The position numbers and the translations under genes were made by a program. 64,000 bases of DNA from Actinomadura_C sp036008685 (lineage in GTDB: Bacteria > Actinomycetota > Actinomycetes > Streptosporangiales > Streptosporangiaceae), in NCBI GenBank assembly GCA_036008685.1, contig DASYNF010000147.1:62001-126000 (forward strand). Reading direction: 5' to 3'. This document shows positions 16,260-24,222 of this stretch, in pieces (positions within the stretch are counted from its first letter, which is position 1; every line of letters starts with the position of its first letter). Under the pieces are notes generated by a model. The model did not search any database, had not been told where the DNA came from, and saw nothing but the letters and a program-made list of their open reading frames with translations.

Positions 16260-17255
16260 CTATGCCGGAAGGGGGGCCACCGTGACGCCCGCTTCGTCGA
16301 AGGCCTTCTTGATCCGCTCGCGCAACTGGCGGGACACCTCCGCCTGTCTCCCCGGGGCGGTCTTGAGCACGACCCGTACGACCATCGCCTCCCGGCTGAG
16401 GGCCTGAACACCCCACACCGACGGCTCCTCGAGGATGAGCTCGTCCCATGGCGGGTCGGCGGCGAGGCCTTCGGCGCTCTGCCTGATCAGGGCGCGGACC
16501 CGGTCGACGTCCTCGTGCGGCGAGACCGGAACGTCGAGTACGGCGCGGGCCCAGTTCTGGGACTCGTTGCCGATGCGCATGATCTCGCCGTTGCGCATGT
16601 ACCAGACCACGCCGTGGACGTCCCGCAGCCGCGTGACCCGCAGGGTGACCGCCTCGACGGTGCCCTTGGCCGGCCCGACGTCGATCACGTCGCCGACGCC
16701 GTACTGGTCCTCCAGGAGCATGAAGATCCCGGATATGAAGTCCTTCACGATGCTCTGCGCGCCGAAGCCCACGGCGACACCGACCACACCGGCACTCGCG
16801 AGGATGGGCGCCAGGTTGAGCCCGAGCGTCGCGAGGACGCTCACCAGCGCGGTGCCTATGATCATGATGGAGGCGATGCTGCGCAGCACCGATCCCATGG
16901 TCTTGGTCCGCTGCCGGCGCCGTTCGCTGACGAGCGCCGGACTGCCGTCGAAGATGGTGCGGGTCTTCTCACGCAGCTTCTCCGGCATGGTGCCCTCGGC
17001 CATGCGCAGCGCGATCCTGGTGATCAGCCGGTGCGCGATGTGCCGGAGGACCATGGCGATCGCGATGGTGATGGCGATCTTGACCAGGCCCGTGAGCGGG
17101 CCGTCCAGCCAGGTCCTGAACTTGTGGGTGAAGTCGGCGTTGTGCGTGACGCCCCAGGCGATCCGGCAGGCCAGGCTCGGCTCACCGGGAAGGCAATAGG
17201 CCTCAGGCTCTCGCACGGCCGGCGGGGCGGCGAGAATCTGGTCGAGCAGTGACAC
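16260..17255 (-). CDS. Small-conductance mechanosensitive channel (MscS family)
   Basis: A 331-residue MscS-type channel. A transmembrane helix near residue 70 (LVKIAITIAIAMVLRHIAHR) precedes a second at about 130-150. The pore-lining TM3 signature LASAGVVGVAVGFGAQSIVKDFISGIF is recognisable near residue 165 (quoted here in pieces: SAGVVGVAVGFG, then GAQSIVKDF). The cytosolic beta domain follows (QYGVGDVIDVG). It releases solutes on hypo-osmotic shock. GTG 17255 is preferred because GGGGAGGG lies eight bases upstream; ATG 17282 would add nine residues. Cotranscribed with glbO. Confidence 0.92.
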   Translation of the reverse strand: MSLLDQILAAPPAVREPEAYCLPGEPSLACRIAWGVTHNADFTHKFRTWLDGPLTGLVKIAITIAIAMVLRHIAHRLITRIALRMAEGTMPEKLREKTRTIFDGSPALVSERRRQRTKTMGSVLRSIASIMIIGTALVSVLATLGLNLAPILASAGVVGVAVGFGAQSIVKDFISGIFMLLEDQYGVGDVIDVGPAKGTVEAVTLRVTRLRDVHGVVWYMRNGEIMRIGNESQNWARAVLDVPVSPHEDVDRVRALIRQSAEGLAADPPWDELILEEPSVWGVQALSREAMVVRVVLKTAPGRQAEVSRQLRERIKKAFDEAGVTVAPLPA

Positions 17256-17419
17256 GAGTGAGACCCTCCCCGGGCCGGTCATCGATGTTCGCCGTCACAT
17301 CGCCATGGACCTGCGGCGCGCATGAGCCGATCGTAGGGGACGGTGATGATCGGTTCATCCGCCACCGGACGGCGACGCGGGCGGATCCGGGCCCGGGGAG
17401 GGCCGCCGGGGTAGGCGGA

Positions 17420-17475
17420 TGTGTCCCGTGAGGCGAGGCCGCCGCGCCGTTCCAGCCCCGGCCTCACGGGACACA
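17420..17475. terminator. Long hairpin between mscS promoter region and a small minus-strand gene
   Basis: A perfect 15-bp stem, TGTGTCCCGTGAGGC with GCCTCACGGGACACA, around a 26-base GC-rich loop. It lies six bases after the stop of the minus-strand gene at 17482 and would serve as its terminator. Confidence 0.75.
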
Positions 17476-17481
17476 CCCGGT

Positions 17482-17766
17482 CTAGTGGCGATGGACGTCC
17501 AGGACGCGGGCCACCTTGGCGGCGGCCGCGCCGGGATCGCCCACGCGATGCATCCGTTCGCCCCAGGACCACCAGTAGTAGTGATCCAGGCTCTCCGGAC
17601 CCAGAGCGCAGGTGACGTTCTCCGACAGGCTCGCGGCCTGCGGGTTGACGACCCGCAGGAACACGGGGTCGCCGGAGCGGGCCCGGACCACCCGCGCCAC
17701 CAGGCCGTGGGACCCGAGTTCCTGTACCAGTTCTTCCAGGTAGCCGACGTGCTCATCGGTGATCAC
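17482..17766 (-). CDS. Small conserved-looking protein of unknown function
   Basis: A 94-residue protein beginning with ITDEHVGYLEELVQELGSHG. It has a central QAASLSENVTCAL and a Trp-rich HYYWWSWGERMHRVGD, and ends in AAKVARVLDVHRH. I recognise no domain; there is no signal peptide or membrane helix. GTG 17766 is chosen because GGAGG lies eight bases upstream and because third-position GC is strong from this point. It is transcribed toward mscS and followed by a strong hairpin. Small proteins of this type sit beside XRE regulators in many actinobacteria, and here the divergent neighbour is an HTH/TPR protein. Confidence 0.68.
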   Translation of the reverse strand: MITDEHVGYLEELVQELGSHGLVARVVRARSGDPVFLRVVNPQAASLSENVTCALGPESLDHYYWWSWGERMHRVGDPGAAAAKVARVLDVHRH

Positions 17767-18076
17767 CGTGCGCACCTCCTCCGTCGTGGTCGCTCCGGGT
17801 CTCCTGCCGTGTGGGCCGGATCGGGTGCCCGCCCGCTTCGTTTTCATCGGCGTGCATCGGTGCGGGACTGCGCTGGTGCACTTTTGCGGGCTCTTGCGTG
17901 TTCTGCCGATCCGCTTGTCCGTTGTGGGCGCCCGGTGCGCTTTTCACGCTCCGTGGTCGTACGGGTGTGATCGATCGCCTGTCGAGCCGGGCTGGTATTG
18001 CCATGCGGGGCGAGAATTGCAAGTAACCGGGTGATGAGTCAAGGCGGGTCGGCCGGCGAAGGAGGAAATCGGCCAC
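17767..18076. other. Divergent intergenic region before the HTH/TPR regulator (upstream part)
   Basis: About 310 bases with weak coding character in all frames. It holds the promoter of the small minus-strand gene. I see no further feature until the repeats at 18077. Confidence 0.5.
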
Positions 18077-18110
18077 CCCGGGTTGAGATTTCGCACTCCC
18101 GGGTTGAGAT
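18077..18110 (+). promoter_or_regulatory. Two direct repeats 21 bp apart, candidate operator
   Basis: CCCGGGTTGAGAT occurs exactly twice, at 18077-18089 and 18098-18110. The 21-base period is two helical turns, as expected for two protein subunits bound on one face. It lies about 150 bases upstream of the HTH/TPR regulator. Confidence 0.5.
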
Positions 18111-18193
18111 AACTCCGCCTCGAGATGGAGCAGCCCACCCGGTGCGCCCTCATTTCAGCGAATGGGTTGGCTTGGTGGGTTGTGAGAGTTACG

Positions 18194-18206
18194 CTTCGTC
18201 ACGAAG
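18194..18206. promoter_or_regulatory. 13-bp palindrome next to an AT-rich -10-like element
   Basis: CTTCGT-C-ACGAAG is a perfect palindrome immediately before AGTAATTAT. That is the only TA-rich hexamer region upstream of the HTH/TPR gene start at 18262. A self-regulatory operator is a reasonable guess. Confidence 0.45.
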
Positions 18207-18261
18207 AGTAATTATCGTGACTGTCGACCGGTGGCCCCTGGCGGCGAGGAGGCCGGAACGG

Positions 18262-19896
18262 ATGTCAGAACCCCCGCAGAAAGAAACGGACATAGCGCGC
18301 AGAGTTCGTGCGTGCGGCTTGGCGCATGGCAGGACGTCCGTGCAGATCGCGGGCGATATCCATGATGAATGCGGGCCCCTCTTCGGCACCAGCAGGGTCA
18401 AGGCCCATCGCCTCGCCCTGGGGGTGGCACTCTCCGATGTCGTCGCCCAGATCAGGGCGTTCTACGAGCTCGAGGGCCGGCCCACTCCCAAGATCGGCGA
18501 GACGCTGCTGTCGGCCTACGAGAGCGGCTACAAGCGGCCGGGACCGGAATATCTCCACTATCTCTGCCGTGTCTTCCGGGTGGAGCCCGATGATCTCGGT
18601 TATCAGGGCCGATGCATCTGCGGCCGCCGACATACCGCCCAGCCCGGCACGCCTTCATTAGACCGAGGGGAGCCGGGCGAACCCGACACCATCGTCGGTT
18701 CCGTCGTCATGACCATGCCGGAAGACCGGCGCTGGATCGACCAGGTAAGAGGTCTGTGGGGCCCTGACCGCGCCAGGGAACCCACTTGTGCGGATATGGG
18801 AGAGGAGGACATCGTGCTTCGCAGGACCCTTCTGCAACTGCTGGCCGGGGCGGGCGTGGCGGTCGACGGTCAGTTTCTGGGTGCGATCGACAATCTTCGC
18901 CGGAAGATGGACGACACGCTGGTGAGCGCGACCGTGTCGTCGACGATGCTCGACCAGTGGGAGGAGACCGCGCTCGGTTACGGCCGGCAGTATCAGGCCA
19001 CGCCCTCGCTGCGCATGCTCTGCGATGTGCTCCTGGACTTCAGCGAGGTCCGCCGCATGTGCGATCAGCGCCAGCCCATCGAGTTGCAGGAGCGGCTGTG
19101 CCGGCTGGCGGCGCAGTTGTCGGGCCTGTCCGGGCTGATCATGATCAACCTTGGCGACCATCGGCTCGCGCGCTCGTTCTTCCGCACCGCCCGTACGGCC
19201 GCGGACGAGACCGGCGACCGGCCGCTGCGCGCCTGGGTCACCGTCCGCGAGGCGCTGGTCCCGATGTACTACGGCGATCCAAGGGAAGCGCTGCACCTGG
19301 CGCGCAAGGCGCAGGACCTCGCCGGCCGCACGCCCAGCGTGGCCGCGGCCATGGCGCCGGCGGTCGAGGCCCGCGCGCTCGGGCAGCTCGCCCTGCGCGG
19401 CCGCTCCGACGCGGCGCCGAGCGCCCGGCGGGCCCTCGTCCGGAGCCGGGCCGTGTTCGACCAGCTGTCCAAGAGCCATCTCAGCGATCTGGCGTTCGGC
19501 TTCACCCAGCGCCAGATGGCGTTCTACGAGGGCGACACCTTCACCAACCTCGGCGACCACCAGCGCGGTGATGAGGCCCTGAGCCAGGCGCTCATGCTCT
19601 ATCCGGCCAGCGAACGCGTCGACCGGACGCTCGTACGGCTCAACAGGGCGATCTGCAAACTGCACGCGGGGGATCCCGACGCGGCCCTGGCGACAGGCCG
19701 TGAGGCCATGATGGAGCTGCCCCCCGAGCACCGGTCGGACATCCTGGTCCACCAGGCCCGGCAGCTCGGCGCCGCGGTGGTCGCCAAGCACGGCGAGATG
19801 CCGGCGGTGAAGGACTTCCGGGAGGTCCTCAGGGGGTCGCCGGTGCGGAGTCCGACGGTCTCGGGACCGGAGTCCCCCGTGCACGAGTCCGCCTGA
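18262..19896 (+). CDS. HTH transcriptional regulator with TPR-type C-terminal domain
   Basis: A 544-residue protein. Residues about 30-115 form an XRE-like helix-turn-helix region (ALGVALSDVVAQIRAFYELE, LLSAYESGYKRPGPEYLHYL). A short RCICGRRH motif follows. From about residue 190 to the end there are helical repeats of TPR type (DHRLARSFFRTARTAADETG, AGDPDAALATGREAM). The architecture is that of large actinobacterial regulators that sense a peptide or partner through TPRs and control development or secondary metabolism; the target is unknown. ATG 18262 follows AGGAGG at nine bases. The long upstream region holds a palindrome and direct repeats. Confidence 0.78.
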   Translation: MSEPPQKETDIARRVRACGLAHGRTSVQIAGDIHDECGPLFGTSRVKAHRLALGVALSDVVAQIRAFYELEGRPTPKIGETLLSAYESGYKRPGPEYLHYLCRVFRVEPDDLGYQGRCICGRRHTAQPGTPSLDRGEPGEPDTIVGSVVMTMPEDRRWIDQVRGLWGPDRAREPTCADMGEEDIVLRRTLLQLLAGAGVAVDGQFLGAIDNLRRKMDDTLVSATVSSTMLDQWEETALGYGRQYQATPSLRMLCDVLLDFSEVRRMCDQRQPIELQERLCRLAAQLSGLSGLIMINLGDHRLARSFFRTARTAADETGDRPLRAWVTVREALVPMYYGDPREALHLARKAQDLAGRTPSVAAAMAPAVEARALGQLALRGRSDAAPSARRALVRSRAVFDQLSKSHLSDLAFGFTQRQMAFYEGDTFTNLGDHQRGDEALSQALMLYPASERVDRTLVRLNRAICKLHAGDPDAALATGREAMMELPPEHRSDILVHQARQLGAAVVAKHGEMPAVKDFREVLRGSPVRSPTVSGPESPVHESA

Positions 19897-19985
19897 CGGC
19901 GGCCGTGTCCGGCCGCGACCGCGGTGCCGGGGTCATCATCACCCGGCGTCGCCTGGATCCCCCTGTCTGGAAGTTCCGCGATCTG

Positions 19986-20477
19986 ATGATCAGGCGCTAT
20001 CGCACGGCGGACCACGAGCGCGTCCTGGCACTGCATCACGAAGGCCTCGCCCAGGTGGGGCTGCGGCCGGGCGACGGCGTCTATTACGACCACGACCTCC
20101 CGTGCCTGGAGGAGATCTACCTGTGCGAGGGCGGAGAGTTCCTGGTCGGTGAGCGCCTCACGGCCATGGACCCGGGTCCATGCGTGGTCGCGATGGCCGG
20201 GCTGCGCCCGGTCGACCACGAGACCGCCGAGGTGGTGAGGCTACGTGTCGATCCGCGGGTGCAGCGGCGCGGCTTCGGCGGCGCGATGCTCCTGGCCCTC
20301 GAGTCACGCGCGACCGAGCTCGGCTACCGGGTGCTCCGCGGCGACACGACCACGCTGCAGGGACCGGCGCTCGAGCTCTATCGCCGGTTCGGCTGGCGGG
20401 AGACCCGGCGTGAGGCCATCTGCGGCATCGTCAACATCTACGGTGAGAAACCCCTCGGGCCCCCCACCCCGCCGTGA
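19986..20477 (+). CDS. GNAT family N-acetyltransferase
   Basis: A 163-residue acetyltransferase beginning MIRRYRTADHERVLALHHEG. Motif A, for acetyl-CoA pyrophosphate, is VDPRVQRRGFGGAMLLALES, and the C-terminal LYRRFGWRETRRE is the usual motif B region. The substrate is unknown. ATG 19986 matches the usual domain start; GTG 19905, nine bases after the upstream gene, is in frame and would add 27 residues. It converges with the prolyl oligopeptidase. Confidence 0.85.
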   Translation: MIRRYRTADHERVLALHHEGLAQVGLRPGDGVYYDHDLPCLEEIYLCEGGEFLVGERLTAMDPGPCVVAMAGLRPVDHETAEVVRLRVDPRVQRRGFGGAMLLALESRATELGYRVLRGDTTTLQGPALELYRRFGWRETRREAICGIVNIYGEKPLGPPTPP

Positions 20478-20500
20478 CCTCGCGGTCGTTCGAGGCGGGG
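20467..20500. terminator. Hairpin between convergent GNAT and prolyl oligopeptidase genes
   Basis: CCCCGCC and GGCGGGG arms 20 bases apart span the GNAT stop codon. The position between convergent genes suggests a shared terminator. There is no U-run. Confidence 0.45.
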
Positions 20501-20514
20501 GCGGTCCGGGGACC

Positions 20515-22626
20515 TCAGCCCAGATCCAGCCCGGTGCGGTCGGCCATGAAGCCCAAGGTGTCCACGGCCAGATCCACCGACCGGCTCACGGCCCGGGCAC
20601 CATGGCCGACCTGTGCCTCGTTACGGAGGAGGATCGGCTGCGCCGAGGTCGTCGCGTGCTGCAAGGCGGCGCACATCTTGCGCGCGTGCAGCGGATCCAC
20701 CCGGGTGTCGCTGTCGAAGACCGTGAACAGCGTCGCCGGATAGCCGACCCCCTCCCGGACGTGGTGGTACGGGGAGTAGGCCAGCAACCATCCGAACTGC
20801 TCGGGCACATCGGCGGAGCCGTACTCCACGTTCCAGGTCTGGCCCAGGCCGAACCGCTCATACCGGATCATGTCCAGCAGCGGCGCGGAGCACACCACCG
20901 CCCGGTAGAGGTCGGGCCGCTGTGTCAGCGCCGCGCCGACGAGCAGGCCGCCGTTGGAGCCCCCCGAGATCGCGAGCTGTGACGGCGTGGTCCAGCCGTC
21001 GGCGATCAGTTTCTCCGCGGCCGCGTGGAAGTCGTCGAAGACGGCCTGCTTGTTGCCCAGCATGCCGGCCCGGTGCCATTCCTCCCCCTCTTCGGAGCCG
21101 CCCCGGATGTTGGCGATCACGTAGATGCCCCCGGCCTCCACCCAGGTGAGGATGCTCGCGCTGTAGGCGGGTGTGAGGGACACGTTGAAGCCGCCGTAGC
21201 CGTACAGGATCGTGGGCCGCGGCGTCTCCGGCCCCGCCGGCTCTCCCGTGCCGGGTCCCCCGGCACGGGAGATCACGAGCATGCGGACCTCGGTGCCGTC
21301 GTAGGACTCGTAGGTCACCTGCCGGGTCTCGACGTCCGGCAGGTCGACGGTCCCCGGCGCGGCCTCCCACAGCGTGGTCTCGCCGGTGCGGGCGTCATAG
21401 CGCTGCACCGACGTGGGGGTCGCGTTGTCGGTGTAGCCGAACCAGGCCTCGTGACCGCCCTCGGGACGTTCGACGATCCCGCCGACGGAGCCCAGCCCCG
21501 GGGTGGGGACCTCGCCCACCCGCTCGCCGGTCTCCAGGTCGTGGACGGTGATCTCGCTGATCGCATGCCGGGTCCAGCCCGCCAGCAGCACCGGCCGTTC
21601 CAGCTCGGGACCGTCCAGGATCGCGAAGTCGGTGAGCACGGCCTCCGGGTCCTCGGGGATCAGGTCGCGCCAGGTGTCATGGCCCGGCTCGGCGGGGTCG
21701 GTGACGCACAACCGGGCCCGTGGGGCATCGCGGTCGGTGAAGATGTAGGCCCGTCCGTCCCGGCCGACGTGCATGCCCGTCTCGGCGTCGACGCCTTCCT
21801 GGACGACGGTGAGCGCGGGCGCTTCGACGGGTGACGCGGACAGGTCGGCGACCCACAGGTCGTTGCGCGGAGCCGTGCCCTGAGAGGCCGAGATGTTGAG
21901 CCAGCGTCCGTCCCGGCTGACCGAGACGCCGTAGTAGTTCGTCTTGTCCCGTCCCGCCCCGAAGATCAGGACATCGTCGGTCTCCGGGTCGGTGCCGACG
22001 CGGTGGAGATAGACCCGGCGGTGGTATTGATCCTCGCCCTCGGGGACCTCCGAGGGCGGCAGCCGCCGAACGTAGTAGAACGCCTCACCACCGGGGAGCC
22101 AGGCGATGGGGGAGTAGCGGCACCGCTCTATGGGGCCCTCGATCTCCTCGCCGGTCTCCACGTCCATGACCCGCAGCTGTGACTCCTCGTCCCCGCCGTG
22201 GGACATCTGGTAGGCGAGCAGGCGCCCCTCCTTGTCCGGCTGCCAGGAGTCCAGGGTCGTACGTCCGGACGGGTCGACGGCCATCGGGTCCAGCAGGACA
22301 CGCTCGGCGCCGTCCGCACCGGCCGTGTAGAGCACGGCATGCTCCTGGTCCGCGGTCCGGCGTACGAAGAACCGGCGGTCGCCGCGCCACACCGGCGAGC
22401 CCACGATCCCGGCCCCGAGGAGCTCGCTGATCCGCCGCCGCAGCCTCTCCCGGCCCGGGACGTCGTCCACCGCCTGATGGAACAGCTCGTCCTGGGCGGC
22501 GAGCCAGTTCTTGGTGTCGCCGCTCTGCGGGTCCTCCAGCCAGCGGTAGGGGTCCGCGACCGGATGGTCGTGCAGGTCCTCGACGATGTCCTGGCGCCGT
22601 GCGGCCGGGTACGGTGGTCGGCTCAT
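20515..22626 (-). CDS. Prolyl oligopeptidase (S9A family)
   Basis: A 703-residue cytosolic serine peptidase with no signal peptide. The N-terminus YPAARRQDIVEDLHDHPVAD followed by PYRWLED is the family hallmark. Residues about 75-410 are the beta-propeller, and the C-terminal third is an alpha/beta hydrolase with S557 in GGSNGG, D640 in DSDTRVDP and H675 in VGHGA. It cleaves short proline-containing peptides. ATG 22626 is the conserved start. It is monocistronic and divergent from the HNH gene. Confidence 0.95.
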   Translation of the reverse strand: MSRPPYPAARRQDIVEDLHDHPVADPYRWLEDPQSGDTKNWLAAQDELFHQAVDDVPGRERLRRRISELLGAGIVGSPVWRGDRRFFVRRTADQEHAVLYTAGADGAERVLLDPMAVDPSGRTTLDSWQPDKEGRLLAYQMSHGGDEESQLRVMDVETGEEIEGPIERCRYSPIAWLPGGEAFYYVRRLPPSEVPEGEDQYHRRVYLHRVGTDPETDDVLIFGAGRDKTNYYGVSVSRDGRWLNISASQGTAPRNDLWVADLSASPVEAPALTVVQEGVDAETGMHVGRDGRAYIFTDRDAPRARLCVTDPAEPGHDTWRDLIPEDPEAVLTDFAILDGPELERPVLLAGWTRHAISEITVHDLETGERVGEVPTPGLGSVGGIVERPEGGHEAWFGYTDNATPTSVQRYDARTGETTLWEAAPGTVDLPDVETRQVTYESYDGTEVRMLVISRAGGPGTGEPAGPETPRPTILYGYGGFNVSLTPAYSASILTWVEAGGIYVIANIRGGSEEGEEWHRAGMLGNKQAVFDDFHAAAEKLIADGWTTPSQLAISGGSNGGLLVGAALTQRPDLYRAVVCSAPLLDMIRYERFGLGQTWNVEYGSADVPEQFGWLLAYSPYHHVREGVGYPATLFTVFDSDTRVDPLHARKMCAALQHATTSAQPILLRNEAQVGHGARAVSRSVDLAVDTLGFMADRTGLDLG

Positions 22627-22853
22627 GGACCGCACTTTACGTCCTGGGAGCACCGGTCCGTACCACAGTCCGGGCGGGTCCGGGAGCCGGACCGGTCGGT
22701 GTGGCGACGTCCCGCGCCGCAAGAGTGATTTATCCGTCTTCACTGGGCTTGGGATGACTCGGAGTGGCCGCATAGGGAATTCATGGGTAGCGAAATCGGG
22801 CCCGCAGCGGCCACACTTATGGCAGCTTCGGGTTCACCCTTGAGGAGGTCCTC

Positions 22854-22955
22854 GTGGCGCACCCGCCCACCCAGAGAGCCGAGTCCCGATCCGGGCCGCG
22901 CCCCAGCGTGTCCGGTGGGGCCATCGGCGCCGGAGTCGCCGCGGAGGGCGTCTGA
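22854..22955 (+). CDS. Possible 33-residue leader peptide coupled to the HNH gene
   Basis: GTG 22854 is preceded by a perfect AGGAGG at five bases. The frame runs 33 codons (VAHPPTQRAESRS to AAEGV) and stops at TGA, which overlaps the HNH ATG as TGATG. The peptide is Ser/Pro/Arg then Ala/Gly rich, with no recognisable domain. The strong ribosome-binding site and exact overlap argue that it is translated, either as a leader that couples or attenuates, or as a small protein. It could also be fortuitous, since the HNH gene has its own GGAGGG. Confidence 0.5.
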   Translation: MAHPPTQRAESRSGPRPSVSGGAIGAGVAAEGV

Positions 22956-23464
22956 TGCGACAAGTCCTTCTCCTGAACGCGACGTACGAACCACTCACGA
23001 CGTTGCCGTTGCGCCGGGCGGTGTGCCTGGTGCTCCGGGAGAAGGCCGAGGTGGTTCACCACGACACCTCCGGGGCGCTGCTGCGCTCGGCCACCATGTC
23101 CATCGGGGTCCCCTCGGTGATCAGGCTCCGCCGCTATGTCCGGATCCCGTTCCGGACCCGGGTCCCGCTGACCCGCGCCGCGCTGATGCGGCGTGACAAC
23201 TTCCAGTGCGCCTACTGCGGCCGCCGGGCCGAGACGATCGACCATGTCCTGCCGCGCAGCCGCGGTGGCAAGCACACCTGGGAGAACTGCGTCGCCTCCT
23301 GCATGCCCTGCAATCATCGCAAGGCCGACCGGCTCCTCGAGGAGCTCGGCTGGACGCTCCACGTCACACCGGCGGTGCCGCGCGGCACGCATTGGCGCCT
23401 CATCGGGGTGATCCACGACGGTGACCCGCAATGGGCGCCGTACGTCAGTGAACCGGCGGCCTAG
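22955..23464 (+). CDS. HNH endonuclease
   Basis: A 169-residue protein typical of actinobacteria. An N-terminal segment starts RQVLLLNATYEPLTTLPLRR. The HNH nuclease follows at about 75-130: DNFQCAYCGRRAETIDHVLP with the first CxxC and the H of HNH, SRGGKHTWENCVASCMPCNH with the Asn and second CxxC, then the final His/Lys. It probably cuts DNA; related genes are chromosomal and not tied to phage or restriction. GGAGGG precedes the ATG by six bases. Confidence 0.92.
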   Translation: MRQVLLLNATYEPLTTLPLRRAVCLVLREKAEVVHHDTSGALLRSATMSIGVPSVIRLRRYVRIPFRTRVPLTRAALMRRDNFQCAYCGRRAETIDHVLPRSRGGKHTWENCVASCMPCNHRKADRLLEELGWTLHVTPAVPRGTHWRLIGVIHDGDPQWAPYVSEPAA

Positions 23465-23477
23465 GTACCCTGGGCGG

Positions 23478-23699
23478 GTGCCACGTTACGAATACCGATG
23501 CCGGGCCTGCGGGGACGACTTCGAGTTGTCCCGCCCGATGAGCGAGTCCTCCGCGCCGGCCGCCTGCCCCGCCGGCCACGACGACACAGTGAAGCTGCTG
23601 TCCACCGTCGCGGTCACCGGCTCCTCGGCCGGGCCCGCGCCGGGGTCCCGGCCCGCGGGCGGAGGGGGCGGTTGCTGCGGCGGGGGCTGCTGCGGCTGA
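23478..23699 (+). CDS. FmdB family zinc-ribbon protein
   Basis: A 73-residue protein starting MPRYEYRCRACGDDFELSRP, the FmdB zinc-ribbon N-terminus with CxxC. The second metal half is CPAGH rather than CxxC, so zinc binding would use a His or be altered. The C-terminus is a striking Gly/Cys tail (GGGGGCCGGGCCG) with four cysteines, as in several FmdB relatives that end in Gly-Cys runs. The molecular role of the family is not established; regulation and metal handling have both been proposed. It starts 13 bases after the HNH gene and is probably cotranscribed. Confidence 0.85.
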   Translation: MPRYEYRCRACGDDFELSRPMSESSAPAACPAGHDDTVKLLSTVAVTGSSAGPAPGSRPAGGGGGCCGGGCCG

Positions 23700-23729
23700 T
23701 CCGCCGCACGGTACGGCATGCTGGGGCGC

Positions 23730-24095
23730 ATGCCTGAACTGATCGAAAAGCCGTCCAGGGTGACGGCGGCCGGTGAGCCGCCGAAGCTCATCGACGAATA
23801 CGTCGGCCGGGTCAACTCCGCGGAGCCACGGCTGAGCGTGGCCCACATGCGCAGTCCCTCGGGCTGGGCCGAGCCGGGCCAGCGTCCCGAGTTCGACGAA
23901 TACACGGTGGTGCTGCGCGGGAGCCTGGTCGTCGAGTACGAGGGCGGCAGTCTCGAGGTGGGCGCGGGCCAGGCCGTCCGCACCAGGCCGGGGGAGTGGG
24001 TGCGCTACAGCTCCCCGGGCCCCGACGGAGCCGAGTACATCGCCGTGTGCCTGCCCGCCTTCTCTCCCGAGACCGTCCACCGCGACGGTATTTGA
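23730..24095 (+). CDS. Cupin-domain protein
   Basis: A 121-residue single-domain cupin. RLSVAHMRSPSGWAEPGQRP and FDEYTVVLRGSLVVEYEGG resemble cupin motif 1, and GAGQAVRTRPGEWVRYSS resembles motif 2. The classic HxH...E...H metal ligands are largely missing; PEFDEY supplies acidic residues, so it may bind a small molecule rather than catalyse. ATG 23730 begins MPELIEKPSRV; ATG 23718 is in frame. It follows the FmdB-like gene by 30 bases. Function unknown. Confidence 0.8.
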   Translation: MPELIEKPSRVTAAGEPPKLIDEYVGRVNSAEPRLSVAHMRSPSGWAEPGQRPEFDEYTVVLRGSLVVEYEGGSLEVGAGQAVRTRPGEWVRYSSPGPDGAEYIAVCLPAFSPETVHRDGI

Positions 24096-24099
24096 TTGC

Positions 24100-24218
24100 C
24101 TCGCTCCGCTCGGCGGCTCGGGGCGCTGTCTTCCCTCGTCGCTCCGTCGCTCGTCCCTCGCTCCTCAGTCCAGACAGCGCCGCGCCCCTCGCGGACGCTG
24201 TCTGGACTGACCCACTCG
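24100..24218 (-). repeat. Dispersed intergenic repeat, copy 4, with inverted end
   Basis: Minus-strand orientation: CAGTCCAGAC preceded by CTCGCTCCT and GTCTTCCCTCGTCGCTC, the reverse of the other copies. The GTCTGGACTGA end occurs again in inverted form, giving a 10-bp inverted repeat (CAGTCCAGAC / GTCTGGACTG). It fills the gap between the convergent cupin and ilvD genes and may act as terminator. Confidence 0.75.
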
Positions 24219-24222
24219 GGGC

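Noticed and set aside
24100..24218. Insertion-sequence end (inverted repeat CAGTCCAGAC/GTCTGGACTG)
   Set aside because: No transposase or target duplication; the sequence is a copy of the dispersed repeat family.
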